Notes: generated from the letters alone by a model not told the origin. A stretch of 64,000 nt of DNA from Mangrovibacterium diazotrophicum (GCF_003610535.1 NZ_RAPN01000001.1:1475320-1539319), one strand, 5' to 3'. Positions 37,028 to 47,037 are shown, numbered from the stretch's first letter. A program made the numbers and translations.

Positions 37028-39295
37028 TTATTTTTTCCAAACAAAGGATGCAGTTTTTACTTCCTCCGAATCCGTTCCGACGTAAACAATAAATTTTCCA
37101 GATTCCCAGTCCCACTGTAGATTAGAGTTATAAAACTTAAGATCATCCGGAGATATTTTGAAGTTAATCCGTTGGGTTTCCCCTGGTTCTAAAAATACTT
37201 TATGATATTTTTTCAGTTCCTTCACTGGGCGAACAACTGAAGCAACCGGGTCATTTAAATACAACTGGACCGTTTCTTCTCCTGCATATTCCCCAACATT
37301 TGAAACTTCAACGCTAACAACCAAATTGTTATTCTCCCCTGCAATCAATGTATCACTTAAAGAAATGGCACTGTAATCGAAAGTTGTATAACTGAGTCCA
37401 TAGCCAAAAGGAAATAGCGGATCATTCTTTTCATCGAGATAACGGGATTTAAAAGCACTTTTCTCTCCTTCTGTATATGGTCTTCCTGTATTCTTATGGT
37501 TATAATAAATAGGAATCTGTCCTAGTGATCTCGGGAACGTCATGGTTAGCTTACCCGAGGGGTTATAATTGCCAAACAATACGTCAGCCAAGCCAGCTCC
37601 GGCCATTGTTCCTGGTCGCCATGCCTCCAAAACAGCATCTGCATATTGGAGGTTATCTCCCAATGTAAGCGGCCGCCCATTGAGTAACACCAGGACGACT
37701 GGTTTTCCGGTAGCTTTCAATTTTTTCAACAAGTCTACCTGACAACCGGGAAGCGATATATCGGTCATTGATTTCGCTTCTCCTGACATCGCGATAGACT
37801 CTCCTAATACAGCTACGATAACATCTGATTTTTGGGCTATTTGAATGGCGTCTTTTTCCATTTGCAGCTGTTCTGCATCCTCATACCGTCCGTAGTTTTT
37901 TAAATAATCCGGATCATCGGTAAAAAATGTACCATCTGCACAAACTACCTTTTCATTCAGTTTTTGAATCCCGTCAAATATCGTTATAACGCTTTGCTTG
38001 TCCCCTGTTTGAGACCACATACTGAACATTTCAAACTGGTCATTAACAGAGGGTCCGATTAATGCGATTTTAGCATTCTTGCTTAAAGGCAACGTGTTAT
38101 TATCATTTTTCAGCAAGACAATTGATTTACATACCGCCAGCTTTGCGACTTCTTTATTTTCGTCAGTCAATGTGACTTTTGCTGGTTTTTCCGGATCATA
38201 GTTTTTATACGGATCTTCGAATAGTCCCAGATCATATTTCCCTTCCAAAACTCTCCTACAAGCCTGATCGATTTCCTCTATTTTAATCTCACCTTCATCC
38301 AATAATTCTTTTAAAAAGGTCGAATAACCTTCGCTGGCCATATCCATATCCAGACCAGCATCTATTGCTTTTTTTACTGCGTCTTTATAATCACCGGCTA
38401 TGCCATGGGCAATTAATTCCTGAACACAGTTGTAGTCACTAACAACAAAACCAGTAAAGCCCCATTTATCACGTAATAAATCCGTAAGCAACCACTTGTT
38501 AGCTGTAGCGGGGATCCCGTCAATATCATTAAACGATGACATGATGCTACCAGCCCCTGCGTCTATAGCGGCTTTGTATGGTGGAAGGTAAGATTGAAAC
38601 ATGGTTAGCCTGCTCATGTCCGTAGTATTATAATCTCGTCCCGCTTCAGAAGCTCCATACAGACCAAAATGCTTTACACAAGCCATCATCGAGGTTTCGT
38701 CAGTCAAGTCATCCCCTTGATAGCCTTTAACAACTGCCCGCGCAACGAGACTTCCCAGATAAGGGTCTTCACCTGCACCTTCCATTACACGCCCCCAACG
38801 AGGATCTCTGGTAATATCCACCATGGGAGAATAGGTTTGATTATAGCCCATTGCCGTCCCCTCGATAGCGGCGATTCTAGCAGTTTTCTCAATAAGAACG
38901 GTATCCCAGGAGCAAGACAACCCGAGGGGAATCGGGAAGATTGTTTTATAGCCATGAATTATATCAAGAGCCATGAAGAAGGGAATTTTCAATCTGGTAC
39001 TATCAGCGAGAGATGCTGTTTTATGAATCCTTTCGACGGATCCCATCACTGATAAAATATTTCCAGCAGATCCTTCCTTTAGTTTTTCCATGACTCTCTT
39101 GGTTTTAAAAGGTCCTGTTCCCGCAGAAGGCGTCACCAGATTTAGTTGAGCGATTTTCTCTTCAACCGACATTTTATTCATTAACGCCGTGATGAACTCG
39201 TTCTTTTTGTCCTGCGGTTTTCGTTCGTTAACACAAGAGGCAAAACAGATTAGTAACACAACTGCCGATAATGACGCAGAAAAATTTGCTTTCAT
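37028..39295 (-). CDS. GH3-family beta-glucosidase lipoprotein (BglX-like)
   Basis: 755 residues. Lipoprotein-type signal ending CFASC (Cys21). N-terminal TIM barrel with KHFGLYGASEAGRDY and the nucleophile Asp287 in FVVSDYNC; then the alpha/beta sandwich (ALIGPSVNDQFEMFSMWSQTG) and a fibronectin-like C-terminal domain (GETVQLYLNDPVASVVRPVK). Expected to remove beta-linked glucose or xylose. It is about half identical in motifs to the second GH3 at 56.3-58.6 kb, which suggests different linkage or sugar preferences. Gaps to neighbours are 93 and 174 bases. Confidence 0.93.
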   Translation of the reverse strand: MKANFSASLSAVVLLICFASCVNERKPQDKKNEFITALMNKMSVEEKIAQLNLVTPSAGTGPFKTKRVMEKLKEGSAGNILSVMGSVERIHKTASLADSTRLKIPFFMALDIIHGYKTIFPIPLGLSCSWDTVLIEKTARIAAIEGTAMGYNQTYSPMVDITRDPRWGRVMEGAGEDPYLGSLVARAVVKGYQGDDLTDETSMMACVKHFGLYGASEAGRDYNTTDMSRLTMFQSYLPPYKAAIDAGAGSIMSSFNDIDGIPATANKWLLTDLLRDKWGFTGFVVSDYNCVQELIAHGIAGDYKDAVKKAIDAGLDMDMASEGYSTFLKELLDEGEIKIEEIDQACRRVLEGKYDLGLFEDPYKNYDPEKPAKVTLTDENKEVAKLAVCKSIVLLKNDNNTLPLSKNAKIALIGPSVNDQFEMFSMWSQTGDKQSVITIFDGIQKLNEKVVCADGTFFTDDPDYLKNYGRYEDAEQLQMEKDAIQIAQKSDVIVAVLGESIAMSGEAKSMTDISLPGCQVDLLKKLKATGKPVVLVLLNGRPLTLGDNLQYADAVLEAWRPGTMAGAGLADVLFGNYNPSGKLTMTFPRSLGQIPIYYNHKNTGRPYTEGEKSAFKSRYLDEKNDPLFPFGYGLSYTTFDYSAISLSDTLIAGENNNLVVSVEVSNVGEYAGEETVQLYLNDPVASVVRPVKELKKYHKVFLEPGETQRINFKISPDDLKFYNSNLQWDWESGKFIVYVGTDSEEVKTASFVWKK

Positions 39296-39469
39296 AGATT
39301 GAGGTCTTAATGTTTCGTTGAAACTAGTTCTGATTCTGTTTTTTTATTGTATCAGAAAGACTTTTAATAAAAGAAAGGCTCCATCGCCCTTAAAGCCTGA
39401 TTAAAAGCGTATTGAAACAGCTCGGAAGCTGGATCAATTACGCATCTAATTCAGCCTAACAGGATCAAT

Positions 39470-41344
39470 TTAATCCTTATGTTCTGTCCATCTTTCTCTT
39501 AAGTAATGAGCGGCCATTTTGGGTCGACGATCCCGTGTGAACACTCCTTTGAGATTATAGCCACCAAAACGAATCAAGTTTTGGCTGGTCTTAAAATCCG
39601 CAAAGTTCCAGACAAGCATACCGGTAACAAAATCTTTGGAATCTGCCACATCCAGGTATGCTTTTATCAATTCCTTTTGATACTCCTCTGTAAACATTTC
39701 CGGTTGGTCACTATGAAATCCGGCATATGCATCAGCTCCAAATTCTGTTACCATAACCGGTTTGTTGAACTTTCGGTGGAGTCTGTCAATTTCTAAACTG
39801 ATGGTTTTCGCCCCCTGTTCAATATTTCCGGGTGTTGAGTACCAGCCCCAATAACGGTTAATACAGATTACATCTGTCAGTGCAAACCAATTGGTCGGTC
39901 CCATCATTACACCGACATAGCTCACCAAACGAGTTTTGTCCATCTCGCGAACCTGGGTAAACAATTTCTCAAATTCAAGATATGCTTGCTCTTTTTCTTC
40001 TTTCGCGATGATCGTTGCCTGTCCTAATTGAGCAATCTCATTCGGCTCATTAGCGACACACCACATAACAATGGAGGGATGATTTTTATCTCGAAGGATC
40101 ATTTCCTCAATGTATCGTTTCATCGCCGCTTGTCTCTTGTCTAGTTGTTCTTTATCTCCCGTGAAGTATAAACCAACTCCTGGTGTTTCTCCAATGATTA
40201 AGAAACCTTCTTGATCTGCCAGGTAGTAGTTCTCTTCATCATATGGGTAATGTGTTGTTCGATAACAATTGGCACCTACCCACTTCATCAGTTCCAAGTC
40301 TTTTACAACAAGTGAATTTGAGCTGGAACGACCTAATACCGGGAAATCTTCATGCTTCCCAAACCCTTTCAAAAATATCGGCTTACCATTTAGTAGAATT
40401 TGTTTATCATCAACGCTGACCGTACGAACGCCGGTTTTCAACTCATACTGATCCTTGATATCACGATCATCTCCCAAGATAACTTTCACCGAATAAAGAA
40501 AGGGATCGTTCAAATCCCACATTCGAACGTTTGGAATCTTTATACTCACTACTGCTTTCCCGTTTTTCACTTTAAAGGGAGCCTCTATGTTCTTATCGTC
40601 TCCCAATATGATCACTTTCCCTTTTGCGGCTTTATCGGTCGTTTCAACTACGATATCCATCAAGCCCATTTTCTCCTCCAAACCAGGGATTACAGTAATA
40701 TCTTTGATTCGATCTGTTGGGACAGAATAAAGTAATACGGAGCGATTCAAACCTGCATAAGGGAAAAAGTCGTAATTCGCTTTTGGGAAGCTTTCGAATG
40801 ACCCTCCGGAAACATTTCCGGTCGGGACACGGTCCGGTGAAAGTTGATTTTCAACTTGAATAACAATCCTGTTGGATTCATCCCAATTTATAAAAGAACT
40901 AATATCGAATGCAAAAGGAAGATGACATCCTTCATGATAACCAACCGGTTTGCCATTAATCCAAATCTTGGCAGCATAAGTTGCATCATTGACGCGGATA
41001 AATATATGTTGTCCTTTCCAACTGGAAGGGACGTAAGTTTCAGTTTCATACCAAACCCAGTCCATGTAATCACGCATGTCTGAGAATTGTTCGTTCCAAC
41101 TGCCAGGTACTGCAATTGAACGATAGTCGGTTAGTCCCTTGAACCAATATTCCTGTTCACCAATATTGGTGGAATCTTTTTTAAATTTCCAAACTCCGGA
41201 TAAGTCCAGAATATTCCTTTGGCTATTTTGAATTGGTCGAAGAGCAATATCCTTAGGATCTGCAATTTTAAAATCTGAGGCAAACATCTCCATTCCAATT
41301 AAAAGAGACAACAATAAAAATGTAGATTTCAATTTCATAGGCAT
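39470..41344 (-). CDS. GH2 beta-glucuronidase
   Basis: 624 residues. Signal peptide ends MFAS; start at Met1 or Met3 (two codons apart). The architecture matches UidA-type enzymes: sugar-binding sandwich, immunoglobulin-like domain, TIM barrel. Acid/base Glu433 (WCVANEPNE), nucleophile Glu534 (VMVTEFGADAYAG). The NxK motif that contacts the glucuronate carboxylate is present as Asn597-Leu-Lys599 in GGYNLKGVFTR, which separates it from galactosidases and mannosidases of GH2. Periplasmic release of beta-glucuronic acid is expected. A terminator separates it from the upstream small protein gene, though read-through is possible. Confidence 0.9.
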   Translation of the reverse strand: MPMKLKSTFLLLSLLIGMEMFASDFKIADPKDIALRPIQNSQRNILDLSGVWKFKKDSTNIGEQEYWFKGLTDYRSIAVPGSWNEQFSDMRDYMDWVWYETETYVPSSWKGQHIFIRVNDATYAAKIWINGKPVGYHEGCHLPFAFDISSFINWDESNRIVIQVENQLSPDRVPTGNVSGGSFESFPKANYDFFPYAGLNRSVLLYSVPTDRIKDITVIPGLEEKMGLMDIVVETTDKAAKGKVIILGDDKNIEAPFKVKNGKAVVSIKIPNVRMWDLNDPFLYSVKVILGDDRDIKDQYELKTGVRTVSVDDKQILLNGKPIFLKGFGKHEDFPVLGRSSSNSLVVKDLELMKWVGANCYRTTHYPYDEENYYLADQEGFLIIGETPGVGLYFTGDKEQLDKRQAAMKRYIEEMILRDKNHPSIVMWCVANEPNEIAQLGQATIIAKEEKEQAYLEFEKLFTQVREMDKTRLVSYVGVMMGPTNWFALTDVICINRYWGWYSTPGNIEQGAKTISLEIDRLHRKFNKPVMVTEFGADAYAGFHSDQPEMFTEEYQKELIKAYLDVADSKDFVTGMLVWNFADFKTSQNLIRFGGYNLKGVFTRDRRPKMAAHYLRERWTEHKD

Positions 41345-41528
41345 AAGTTTAAATTAGGTTAAGCAAGTGTCTAGTCAATGGGACTATACCCCAATGGGAT
41401 TTCAGGCTACTATAAATACTGATATTCAACAAAAAACCCACAATTAAAAATCGAATTCAGCACGCTACTTCAATACGATCGCCTGATATAATTAAGTTTA
41501 GAAAGCTTGTTTATTTCTCTCAGAGAAA

Positions 41529-41555
41529 AGGGAGGATAGAATACCTATCCTCCCT
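41529..41555 (-). terminator. Intrinsic terminator after the TonB receptor/small protein unit
   Basis: GGGAGGATAG (41530-41539) pairs perfectly with CTATCCTCCC (41545-41554) around a five-base loop. On the minus strand it is followed by TTTTCTC. It lies directly after the 123-residue gene's stop codon and would reduce transcription into the hydrolase genes beyond. Confidence 0.8.
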
Positions 41556-41567
41556 GAGATTTATAGA

Positions 41568-41939
41568 TTATTCCTTAGCGCGTTCACCTGTAGCATCGAA
41601 CATATCCATCAATGAACCTTCAACGTTATCTTCATCGACTTTCTCCAAGAACAAATAAACATTGTATCCACCTGCAACCCAATAAGCTGTCAGTTCTGTG
41701 TCGGAGATTTCGAAGCGATCAACCGGTTTCAACTCACCACCTTCTTCGCTTTGCATTAACACAACGATCTTACCGTCTTTCTTAACGACTTCCGCTTTCA
41801 TTGGAGAATCTCCGTTAGGTGTTCCCATTACCATAATGTTCCATTTACCGAGAAAGTATTCACCTTCAGCTTGTACGTTGTTCGCGAAAACAGTCAGCAT
41901 TAAGAACATTCCCATCAAAATTGAAAAAACCTTATTCAT
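41568..41939 (-). CDS. Small secreted protein, unknown function
   Basis: 123 residues. Signal peptide (FSILMGMFLMLTVFANNVQA), then a compact, acidic, beta-rich domain starting FLGKWNIMVMGTPNGDSP and containing KPVDRFEISDTELTAYWVAG and VYLFLEKVDEDNVEGSL. The pattern of short strands with a conserved GKW start resembles a lipocalin-like barrel fragment, but no family can be named with confidence. It follows the TonB receptor by 39 bases and precedes a strong terminator, so the two form a transcription unit. A ligand-binding partner that substitutes for SusD is an attractive guess. Confidence 0.7.
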   Translation of the reverse strand: MNKVFSILMGMFLMLTVFANNVQAEGEYFLGKWNIMVMGTPNGDSPMKAEVVKKDGKIVVLMQSEEGGELKPVDRFEISDTELTAYWVAGGYNVYLFLEKVDEDNVEGSLMDMFDATGERAKE

Positions 41940-41978
41940 AACTTCAAATTTTTAAATTAATAGAATTATTAAGTGTAA

Positions 41979-44297
41979 TTAGAATTTAAAATCTACTTTC
42001 AATTCGACCGTTCTTGGACGAATAGCATTTGCAACAATTGGCTTGCCAATATAATCTTCATCAGAGTCTATCTGAGAGCCACCTTGGATTGCTCCTTTAA
42101 CGCCTGATTGATCCAGGAAGTTAACCACTTGCAATTTGAGGGTTAGTTTTCTATTCACCATATAATCTAATCCTCCGAAATTCTCCCACCACGGATTCCA
42201 TGAGAAAGCATTTGTTTCATTTGAGTATTGCTTTCCAAAATATCGCAGACTAACCCATGCCTTCAACTTGCCTTGAGCAAACATGTAGCTTGGATCAATT
42301 TCCATCAACACTTTAGATAGAGCTGGAATTGTTTTGTCACTGTAGGACAATGTTTGCCCGAAGCCACTAACTTCATAGTCTTTGTACTGTGGATTTTGTA
42401 GAGTCAACAGATAGTGAATATTGAAATTTCTGAACAGTTGTGCGGTGATATCCGTTGACCAGCCCATCGTTTCGATATTGTAGAATTCCGGTCCAAAATC
42501 GGCACGTAACCCACTTCCTGACGGATCATCCAAAGTCGCAGCTCCTGGTACTTCATTCTTTTTGATGGATGTCAACATCGAAACAAGGCTTATTTGTTTG
42601 CCAATATTCAAATAGACACCACCTCCCATTTTTGTCACTGCAGTTTCGTAACTTCCTGGTTCAGTTGTCCTGGGATGACCACCTTCTGATGCTGTCAAAC
42701 CATTTTCGTCAACAGCTTTACCTTCTGAGTCCCGGTATGTGTAATCCCAGTAAGCTTTATTTTCGCTGTTATAACTAATATCACCCACGAAGCCGAAACT
42801 ATTTGTCAATTTATACACAAATTTGGCGTAACCTACTTTATTGAATTTATTATTAAATTCCTTTTTGATTGGTTCCTTATCCTCCTGCCCTTCATTGTTC
42901 ACATAGGGATTGTGATAATCGGTATAATTTTGATGTTCAAGTCTTGCGCCCAAACTCAACTCCAATCTCGATCCAAAATTGAAATCATCTGATGCGTAAA
43001 GCGCTGTCCGACTATATTTGTCATGACTAATAGTTCCCCATGCGCCACTAAAGACGACAGTATCATCGTTGGGAGACATACTTAGTAACACCGGATTTGG
43101 TTCTACCGACATTAAATATGCTCCTCCGTAAGTCGTATATTCTCTATTGTTATTCTGATACGTTGCACCAATTCGAACACTATGATTTTTGATTTTTTTG
43201 TTCATCTCCAGTCTGGTGACAAAATATTCACAGTCGGACTGCGGCATCAACTGGTTATACATCATTTGCACGTGACGACCTTCATACACATCAGAACTTC
43301 CAGCTTTATAGAAATTCATATAAGAATAGGGTGACTCCTGCGTATCCCAAATCATCAAACTTAAAGGGAATTCAATAATCAATGGAGATTTCATGTTCTG
43401 ATAAAGAGCCGAATAATCGAGTTTCCAACCATTGTCAAAACGGTGATCTCCCATTAAGTAAATATTATGTGATTTAGACTTAGAGAATTCATCTTTCGTC
43501 AGATCAGCCCACTGTGCATCCCCCATAACATCTCGATAAGGAATCAGACCGTTTCTGGGGAAATAAGAATCTTTCCCTAATCTAAATCCAGGATATTCTT
43601 CGACTTCTCCATCTCCTTTGTAGATTACCGGGAAATAAGCCGTAGCTCCGATTTGAGCTTCAACGTATTTATAGAGTAACTTTACGCTACCTTTCTTATA
43701 CTTTTTACTAATGGCAAATTTAGCATTCGATGTTTTGTTATCCCAAGGTGTATACATGAGATTGGTTCCGTAGCCCCGGTCGAATGATTGATACGCACTG
43801 ACCATATATCCCCACCCCTTATTACCAAGAGGTCCGGTAACTGTCATATCAAATCTGGAAGACCCAACACTACTTATAAAAGAAGATGCATACCCTTGAA
43901 ATTTACGACCAGGATCTCTATCGTAACTTTGAACAGCAAAACCAACCTTACCATATAATAAGGCACCTTCTTCAAAAGAGAGGAGCCCCATCCGACCTAA
44001 GCTGTTATCAACATTCCAAGCAAACGTCGGCATCGTCGGCCAAAAAGAAAATACGACAGGAACACCATTCTCCAAAATAACGATATCGCCTCGAAACGGC
44101 AAACCAATATTCACCTCGCGCGGACCAGTTGCTGCATCGGCGTTAAGCATTACATTACGATTCTTCTCTTCCTTCCGGTGAGCAATTGAGCTCTCCAACA
44201 CAATAACGGTATCAATCTTTGCTTCCTGAGCAAAAGTATATACGCTCGGAGTGAGCAACAATGTCAAAAAGCAGAGATAAAAAAATGTTTTTTTCAT
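41979..44297 (-). CDS. TonB-dependent receptor without a SusD partner
   Basis: 772 residues. Signal peptide ends TFAQ. A short plug region follows (IVILENGVPVVFSFWPTMP, then SFEEGALLYGKVGFAVQSYDRDPG) and then a beta-barrel with many aromatic strands; the C-terminal strand reads RPRTVELKVDFKF. It has neither the carboxypeptidase-like domain nor the SusC plug signature, so it is closer to siderophore/small-molecule TonB receptors than to SusC. It is the first gene of the unit controlled by the ACGTC-type inverted repeat at 44413-44446. The likely cargo is the glycosylated substrate of the neighbouring hydrolases. Confidence 0.85.
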   Translation of the reverse strand: MKKTFFYLCFLTLLLTPSVYTFAQEAKIDTVIVLESSIAHRKEEKNRNVMLNADAATGPREVNIGLPFRGDIVILENGVPVVFSFWPTMPTFAWNVDNSLGRMGLLSFEEGALLYGKVGFAVQSYDRDPGRKFQGYASSFISSVGSSRFDMTVTGPLGNKGWGYMVSAYQSFDRGYGTNLMYTPWDNKTSNAKFAISKKYKKGSVKLLYKYVEAQIGATAYFPVIYKGDGEVEEYPGFRLGKDSYFPRNGLIPYRDVMGDAQWADLTKDEFSKSKSHNIYLMGDHRFDNGWKLDYSALYQNMKSPLIIEFPLSLMIWDTQESPYSYMNFYKAGSSDVYEGRHVQMMYNQLMPQSDCEYFVTRLEMNKKIKNHSVRIGATYQNNNREYTTYGGAYLMSVEPNPVLLSMSPNDDTVVFSGAWGTISHDKYSRTALYASDDFNFGSRLELSLGARLEHQNYTDYHNPYVNNEGQEDKEPIKKEFNNKFNKVGYAKFVYKLTNSFGFVGDISYNSENKAYWDYTYRDSEGKAVDENGLTASEGGHPRTTEPGSYETAVTKMGGGVYLNIGKQISLVSMLTSIKKNEVPGAATLDDPSGSGLRADFGPEFYNIETMGWSTDITAQLFRNFNIHYLLTLQNPQYKDYEVSGFGQTLSYSDKTIPALSKVLMEIDPSYMFAQGKLKAWVSLRYFGKQYSNETNAFSWNPWWENFGGLDYMVNRKLTLKLQVVNFLDQSGVKGAIQGGSQIDSDEDYIGKPIVANAIRPRTVELKVDFKF

Positions 44298-44385
44298 TTC
44301 TATATTATTAGGTTTAAACGTTAAATCAATGATTAGCAGAATGCCATTTCAATTTTGTTGATCTAGTTTGGTAATCATTTTCGTT

Positions 44386-44413
44386 CAAACCTATACAATG
44401 ATATTTAATCAAA
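44386..44413 (-). promoter_or_regulatory. Probable promoter of the TonB receptor gene
   Basis: On the minus strand TTTG (44413-44410) and TAGGTTTG (44393-44386) match the -33 and -7 elements, 16 bases apart (slightly short). The -33 TTTG touches the downstream arm of the inverted repeat at 44413, the arrangement expected for an activator that recruits polymerase. The leader would be about 80 bases. Confidence 0.5.
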
Positions 44414-44446
44414 CGTCTATCTATGCTGACCCAAGAAAATAGACGT
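44413..44446. promoter_or_regulatory. Inverted-repeat regulator site 1 (TonB receptor promoter)
   Basis: ACGTCTAT - 18 bases - ATAGACGT, perfect eight-base arms. The same architecture with the same spacing recurs at 56112-56145, and a strong half-site at 53929-53950. Proposed to bind the AraC-type regulator encoded upstream. Confidence 0.65.
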
Positions 44447-44913
44447 ATATCTAATCAAGCATTGACAAGTACAGATTCCTGAGGATTCTCTATTTCTGAC
44501 ACTTACATGATTATCTAAACACAAAAAAGAGCAAAGAAAAATTGTTTGGATTTGATTTTTATATTCGATAAAACGATCGATCTCTCCCCTTTAACCGTCC
44601 GCCAGCATCGTGAATAAAGAGATTGGATATACTCTCCCTTTTTAAAGAGCTAGCTAATGTTGAAATGTAGATAAAGGATCAAGTAGCAAAACTGAAGACG
44701 ATCCAAAACGTTGAATAATTGGCGTTGAATTGTGTTCTTCGGAATCACCAACGAGAGAACGAAAGGATGGTAAAAACTGGCTTGATAAAGGTTTGTTCGC
44801 CGGGAGATAACGTGTTTTTTAGTTCTCGGATAAGAACATCTTAGACAAGAAGGAATCTCAACAAGTCCAAGTCTTTGATTCTGATATTTACGATACAATT
44901 GTAATAGTTCTAT
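44447..44913. other. Remainder of the intergenic stretch between receptor and regulator genes
   Basis: No gene is supported. The minus-strand frame 44650-44898 lacks any recognisable motif. The stretch is A/T-rich and presumably upstream regulatory or transcript 3' sequence of the AraC gene. Confidence 0.4.
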
Positions 44914-46047
44914 TTAAGAACCAATAACTGATTTCTTATACTCACTTGGAGTCATTTCTGTATACTTTTTGAAAAAGTTATTGAATGCAGCTTTAGAATT
45001 AAATCCACATTCAAAAGAAATCGCGACAATTGACCAGTCTTTATATTTGGGAGAAACAATCATGTTTTTTGCGCACTCAACCCGGTATTCATTCACAAAA
45101 GTGTAGAAGTTCTTCTGGAGATTCTCATTGAGCACCTGACTGATATAATATTTGGGGATGCCTGTCGCGTCAGAGAGTTTAGCAACTGTAAGTTCATGAT
45201 CTTTCCATGCTTTGTGTTGATTCATATATTCGATCAACAAATTCAGATATTCCTCGGCTTTCTGGTCTTTCAATCCTGATTTTTTATAACGATCGGACGA
45301 GGATTCTGTGTGCTCCAAATTCTCGTTCAAGCTGATCGAATCTTCGCCAGTAATTAGCTGTTGCTGCTTAAGTCCAAAAAAACTGAGGATATAAACAAAA
45401 ACAAGTAAAGCTCCACTTCGAAACATTTCAACGTTCCTAAATGCTGAGTCAATCGTCTTGAAGGCACTAACGACAATTATAAAATTAAATACCACAAAGA
45501 ACGATATCACAACAAATCGAAGCCAACTAAGATTTATCGACTGAGATTCAAAAGAATAAGCATTCCCTATTTGCTTCTTATATTTATGGATCTTGTAATA
45601 AGCTCCTATTGAATAAAAAACCAAACAAATGTGAAAGAAAATACCGGTTGAATACTTTAACCCTCTTAGGCTGTTAAAATAATCTCCAAATGATCCAATA
45701 CTATCGATACCAAAGTCATAAGCGAGCAGTATAGCTAGAAAAACAACGATCTGAGGCAGGTGAAATAAATAATCTTTGCGTTGAAAATGCTCATAATCTT
45801 TGGTTATGTATTTAGAATACATAAAAAGACTAATTGGAAAGCCTATATACAAAATCAGAGAGATTGGCCACAAATCCTCGTGATAACCAGCCTTTAGTTT
45901 GACAATATTAAAGACAAACAGAGCAGTTAGATAAAAAAACCAGGAAGCGAGCATAATATCCGCTAATTTCAATCTTTTCCGGAAAAGGATAAAAATAGCA
46001 GAGAATAATGACTGGGATATTCCCAAGTAATAAACCGTACTTTCCAT
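44914..46047 (-). CDS. AraC-type regulator with an N-terminal membrane domain
   Basis: 377 residues. Residues 1-235 hold about seven hydrophobic segments (for example SQSLFSAIFILF, WFFYLTALFVF, ILYIGFPISLFMYS, FVVISFFVVFNFIIVVSAF); residues about 270-375 form an AraC DNA-binding domain (YMNQHKAWKDHELTVAKLSDATG, ISQVLNENLQKNFYTFVNEYR, IVAISFECGFNSKAAFNNFFKKYTEMTPSEYK). Such proteins sense a signal in or near the membrane and activate transcription. It lies directly upstream of the TonB receptor in the same direction and is the best candidate to bind the shared inverted repeat. A hydrophobic ligand that partitions into the membrane would fit the sensor type (inference). Confidence 0.92.
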   Translation of the reverse strand: MESTVYYLGISQSLFSAIFILFRKRLKLADIMLASWFFYLTALFVFNIVKLKAGYHEDLWPISLILYIGFPISLFMYSKYITKDYEHFQRKDYLFHLPQIVVFLAILLAYDFGIDSIGSFGDYFNSLRGLKYSTGIFFHICLVFYSIGAYYKIHKYKKQIGNAYSFESQSINLSWLRFVVISFFVVFNFIIVVSAFKTIDSAFRNVEMFRSGALLVFVYILSFFGLKQQQLITGEDSISLNENLEHTESSSDRYKKSGLKDQKAEEYLNLLIEYMNQHKAWKDHELTVAKLSDATGIPKYYISQVLNENLQKNFYTFVNEYRVECAKNMIVSPKYKDWSIVAISFECGFNSKAAFNNFFKKYTEMTPSEYKKSVIGS

Positions 46048-46051
46048 TTTA

Positions 46052-46080
46052 CAAATCTAAAATATTTTTCAAGCAGCAAA
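46052..46080 (-). promoter_or_regulatory. Promoter-like elements abutting the AraC gene start
   Basis: On the minus strand TTTG (46080-46077), 17 bases, then TAGATTTG (46059-46052), which matches -33/-7 elements. Only four bases separate the -7 element from the ATG, so the transcript would be nearly leaderless if this promoter is used. Confidence 0.35.
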
Positions 46081-46710
46081 TAATTAAGATCAACAAAATG
46101 ATTTTAAACTGACGATTCAAAATAAAAGAATATCCAACACCTGTTCACACAGCACAAATCAACTACAATCTTCTTATCACCATGAATAACGGCACATTGA
46201 TAATTCATCTCGTCAAATTTTCAACAGTTCTTCCTTTTATATTTCCCCTAAATATTAATTCGGATCTTTGTTTTATCTACGCAAGGTCAACGTCAGTATT
46301 CAACCCCCAGGTTATAGCTGGCAAAAAAAATGCTTTTCAAACAAAGGATGGTTTCAATTTTGATTCCTCATCTACCCCAACAACAGCTATACCAAAAGCA
46401 CAATAATATTACGTAACCAAATTGTTGACAGAAGCAAATAAAACATCTTTATCATCTAAGGAACAGTATTACACTGTAACGGTGTCTATCTTTAAATTCC
46501 TGTCTTTCACTTCGCTGAAGTAGCATCCATTTTCGTCTTCAGCACCGAACATTCTGAGGGTGGACTTGTTTATTGCGTGTCCTACCCTTATTTTTACGTA
46601 TTTTTGTATAATCACCCACACAAAATAACCAGACACCAACACCTCACAAATCAAGTCATACGAACTGTTAGTTCTGTTTTAATATTTTAGAGGCTTAAAG
46701 GGAGAAAAAA
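46081..46710. other. Divergent intergenic stretch
   Basis: No supported gene. Plus-strand frame 46182-46406 and minus-strand frame 46469-46654 show no recognisable features. The stretch separates the AraC and HxlR genes. Confidence 0.4.
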
Positions 46711-47037
46711 ATGAAAAAAAGTTATTGTCCGATTGATACATTTATAAACGTGGTCAAGGGAAAACGAAAAGGAACAATCATTTTACACCTTTATCAAGGA
46801 GACAAGAGGTATAGTGAGTTAGTTAAATTATTGCCTGACATTAGCGAACGCATGCTGACTAAACAATTGAAAGAATTGGAAACAGACGGAATAATTAATA
46901 GAACTGTCTTTCCTGAAGTTCCACCACGAGTTGAATATAGTTTGACAAAACTTGGTCGAGAAATTCATCCCGTATTAAAGGGAATGTTTAAAGGAGGTAT
47001 CCTTTTTGAAAAATCGATTGATGGTTTTGAGGAATAA
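46711..47037 (+). CDS. HxlR-family transcriptional regulator
   Basis: 108 residues, a single winged-helix domain with family hallmarks: CPIDTFINVVKGKRKGTIILHL, RYSELVKLLPDISERMLTKQLKELE, DGIINRTVFPEVPPRVEYSLTKLG. It is the only plus-strand gene between 19 and 64 kb. HxlR proteins often respond to reactive or redox-active small molecules through a Cys; Cys6 here sits in the canonical place. A stop-codon-facing arrangement with the DUF6268 gene (convergent) and divergence from AraC suggest that it regulates itself or genes elsewhere, possibly the nearby efflux operon. Confidence 0.92.
   Translation: MKKSYCPIDTFINVVKGKRKGTIILHLYQGDKRYSELVKLLPDISERMLTKQLKELETDGIINRTVFPEVPPRVEYSLTKLGREIHPVLKGMFKGGILFEKSIDGFEE

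Noticed and set aside
44650-44898. Minus-strand open frame of 82 codons downstream of the AraC gene
   Set aside because: No motif and low-complexity hydrophobic end; considered noncoding.
46182-46406. Plus-strand open frame of 74 codons
   Set aside because: Irregular composition, no signal peptide or motif, no promoter or homology cue; treated as chance.
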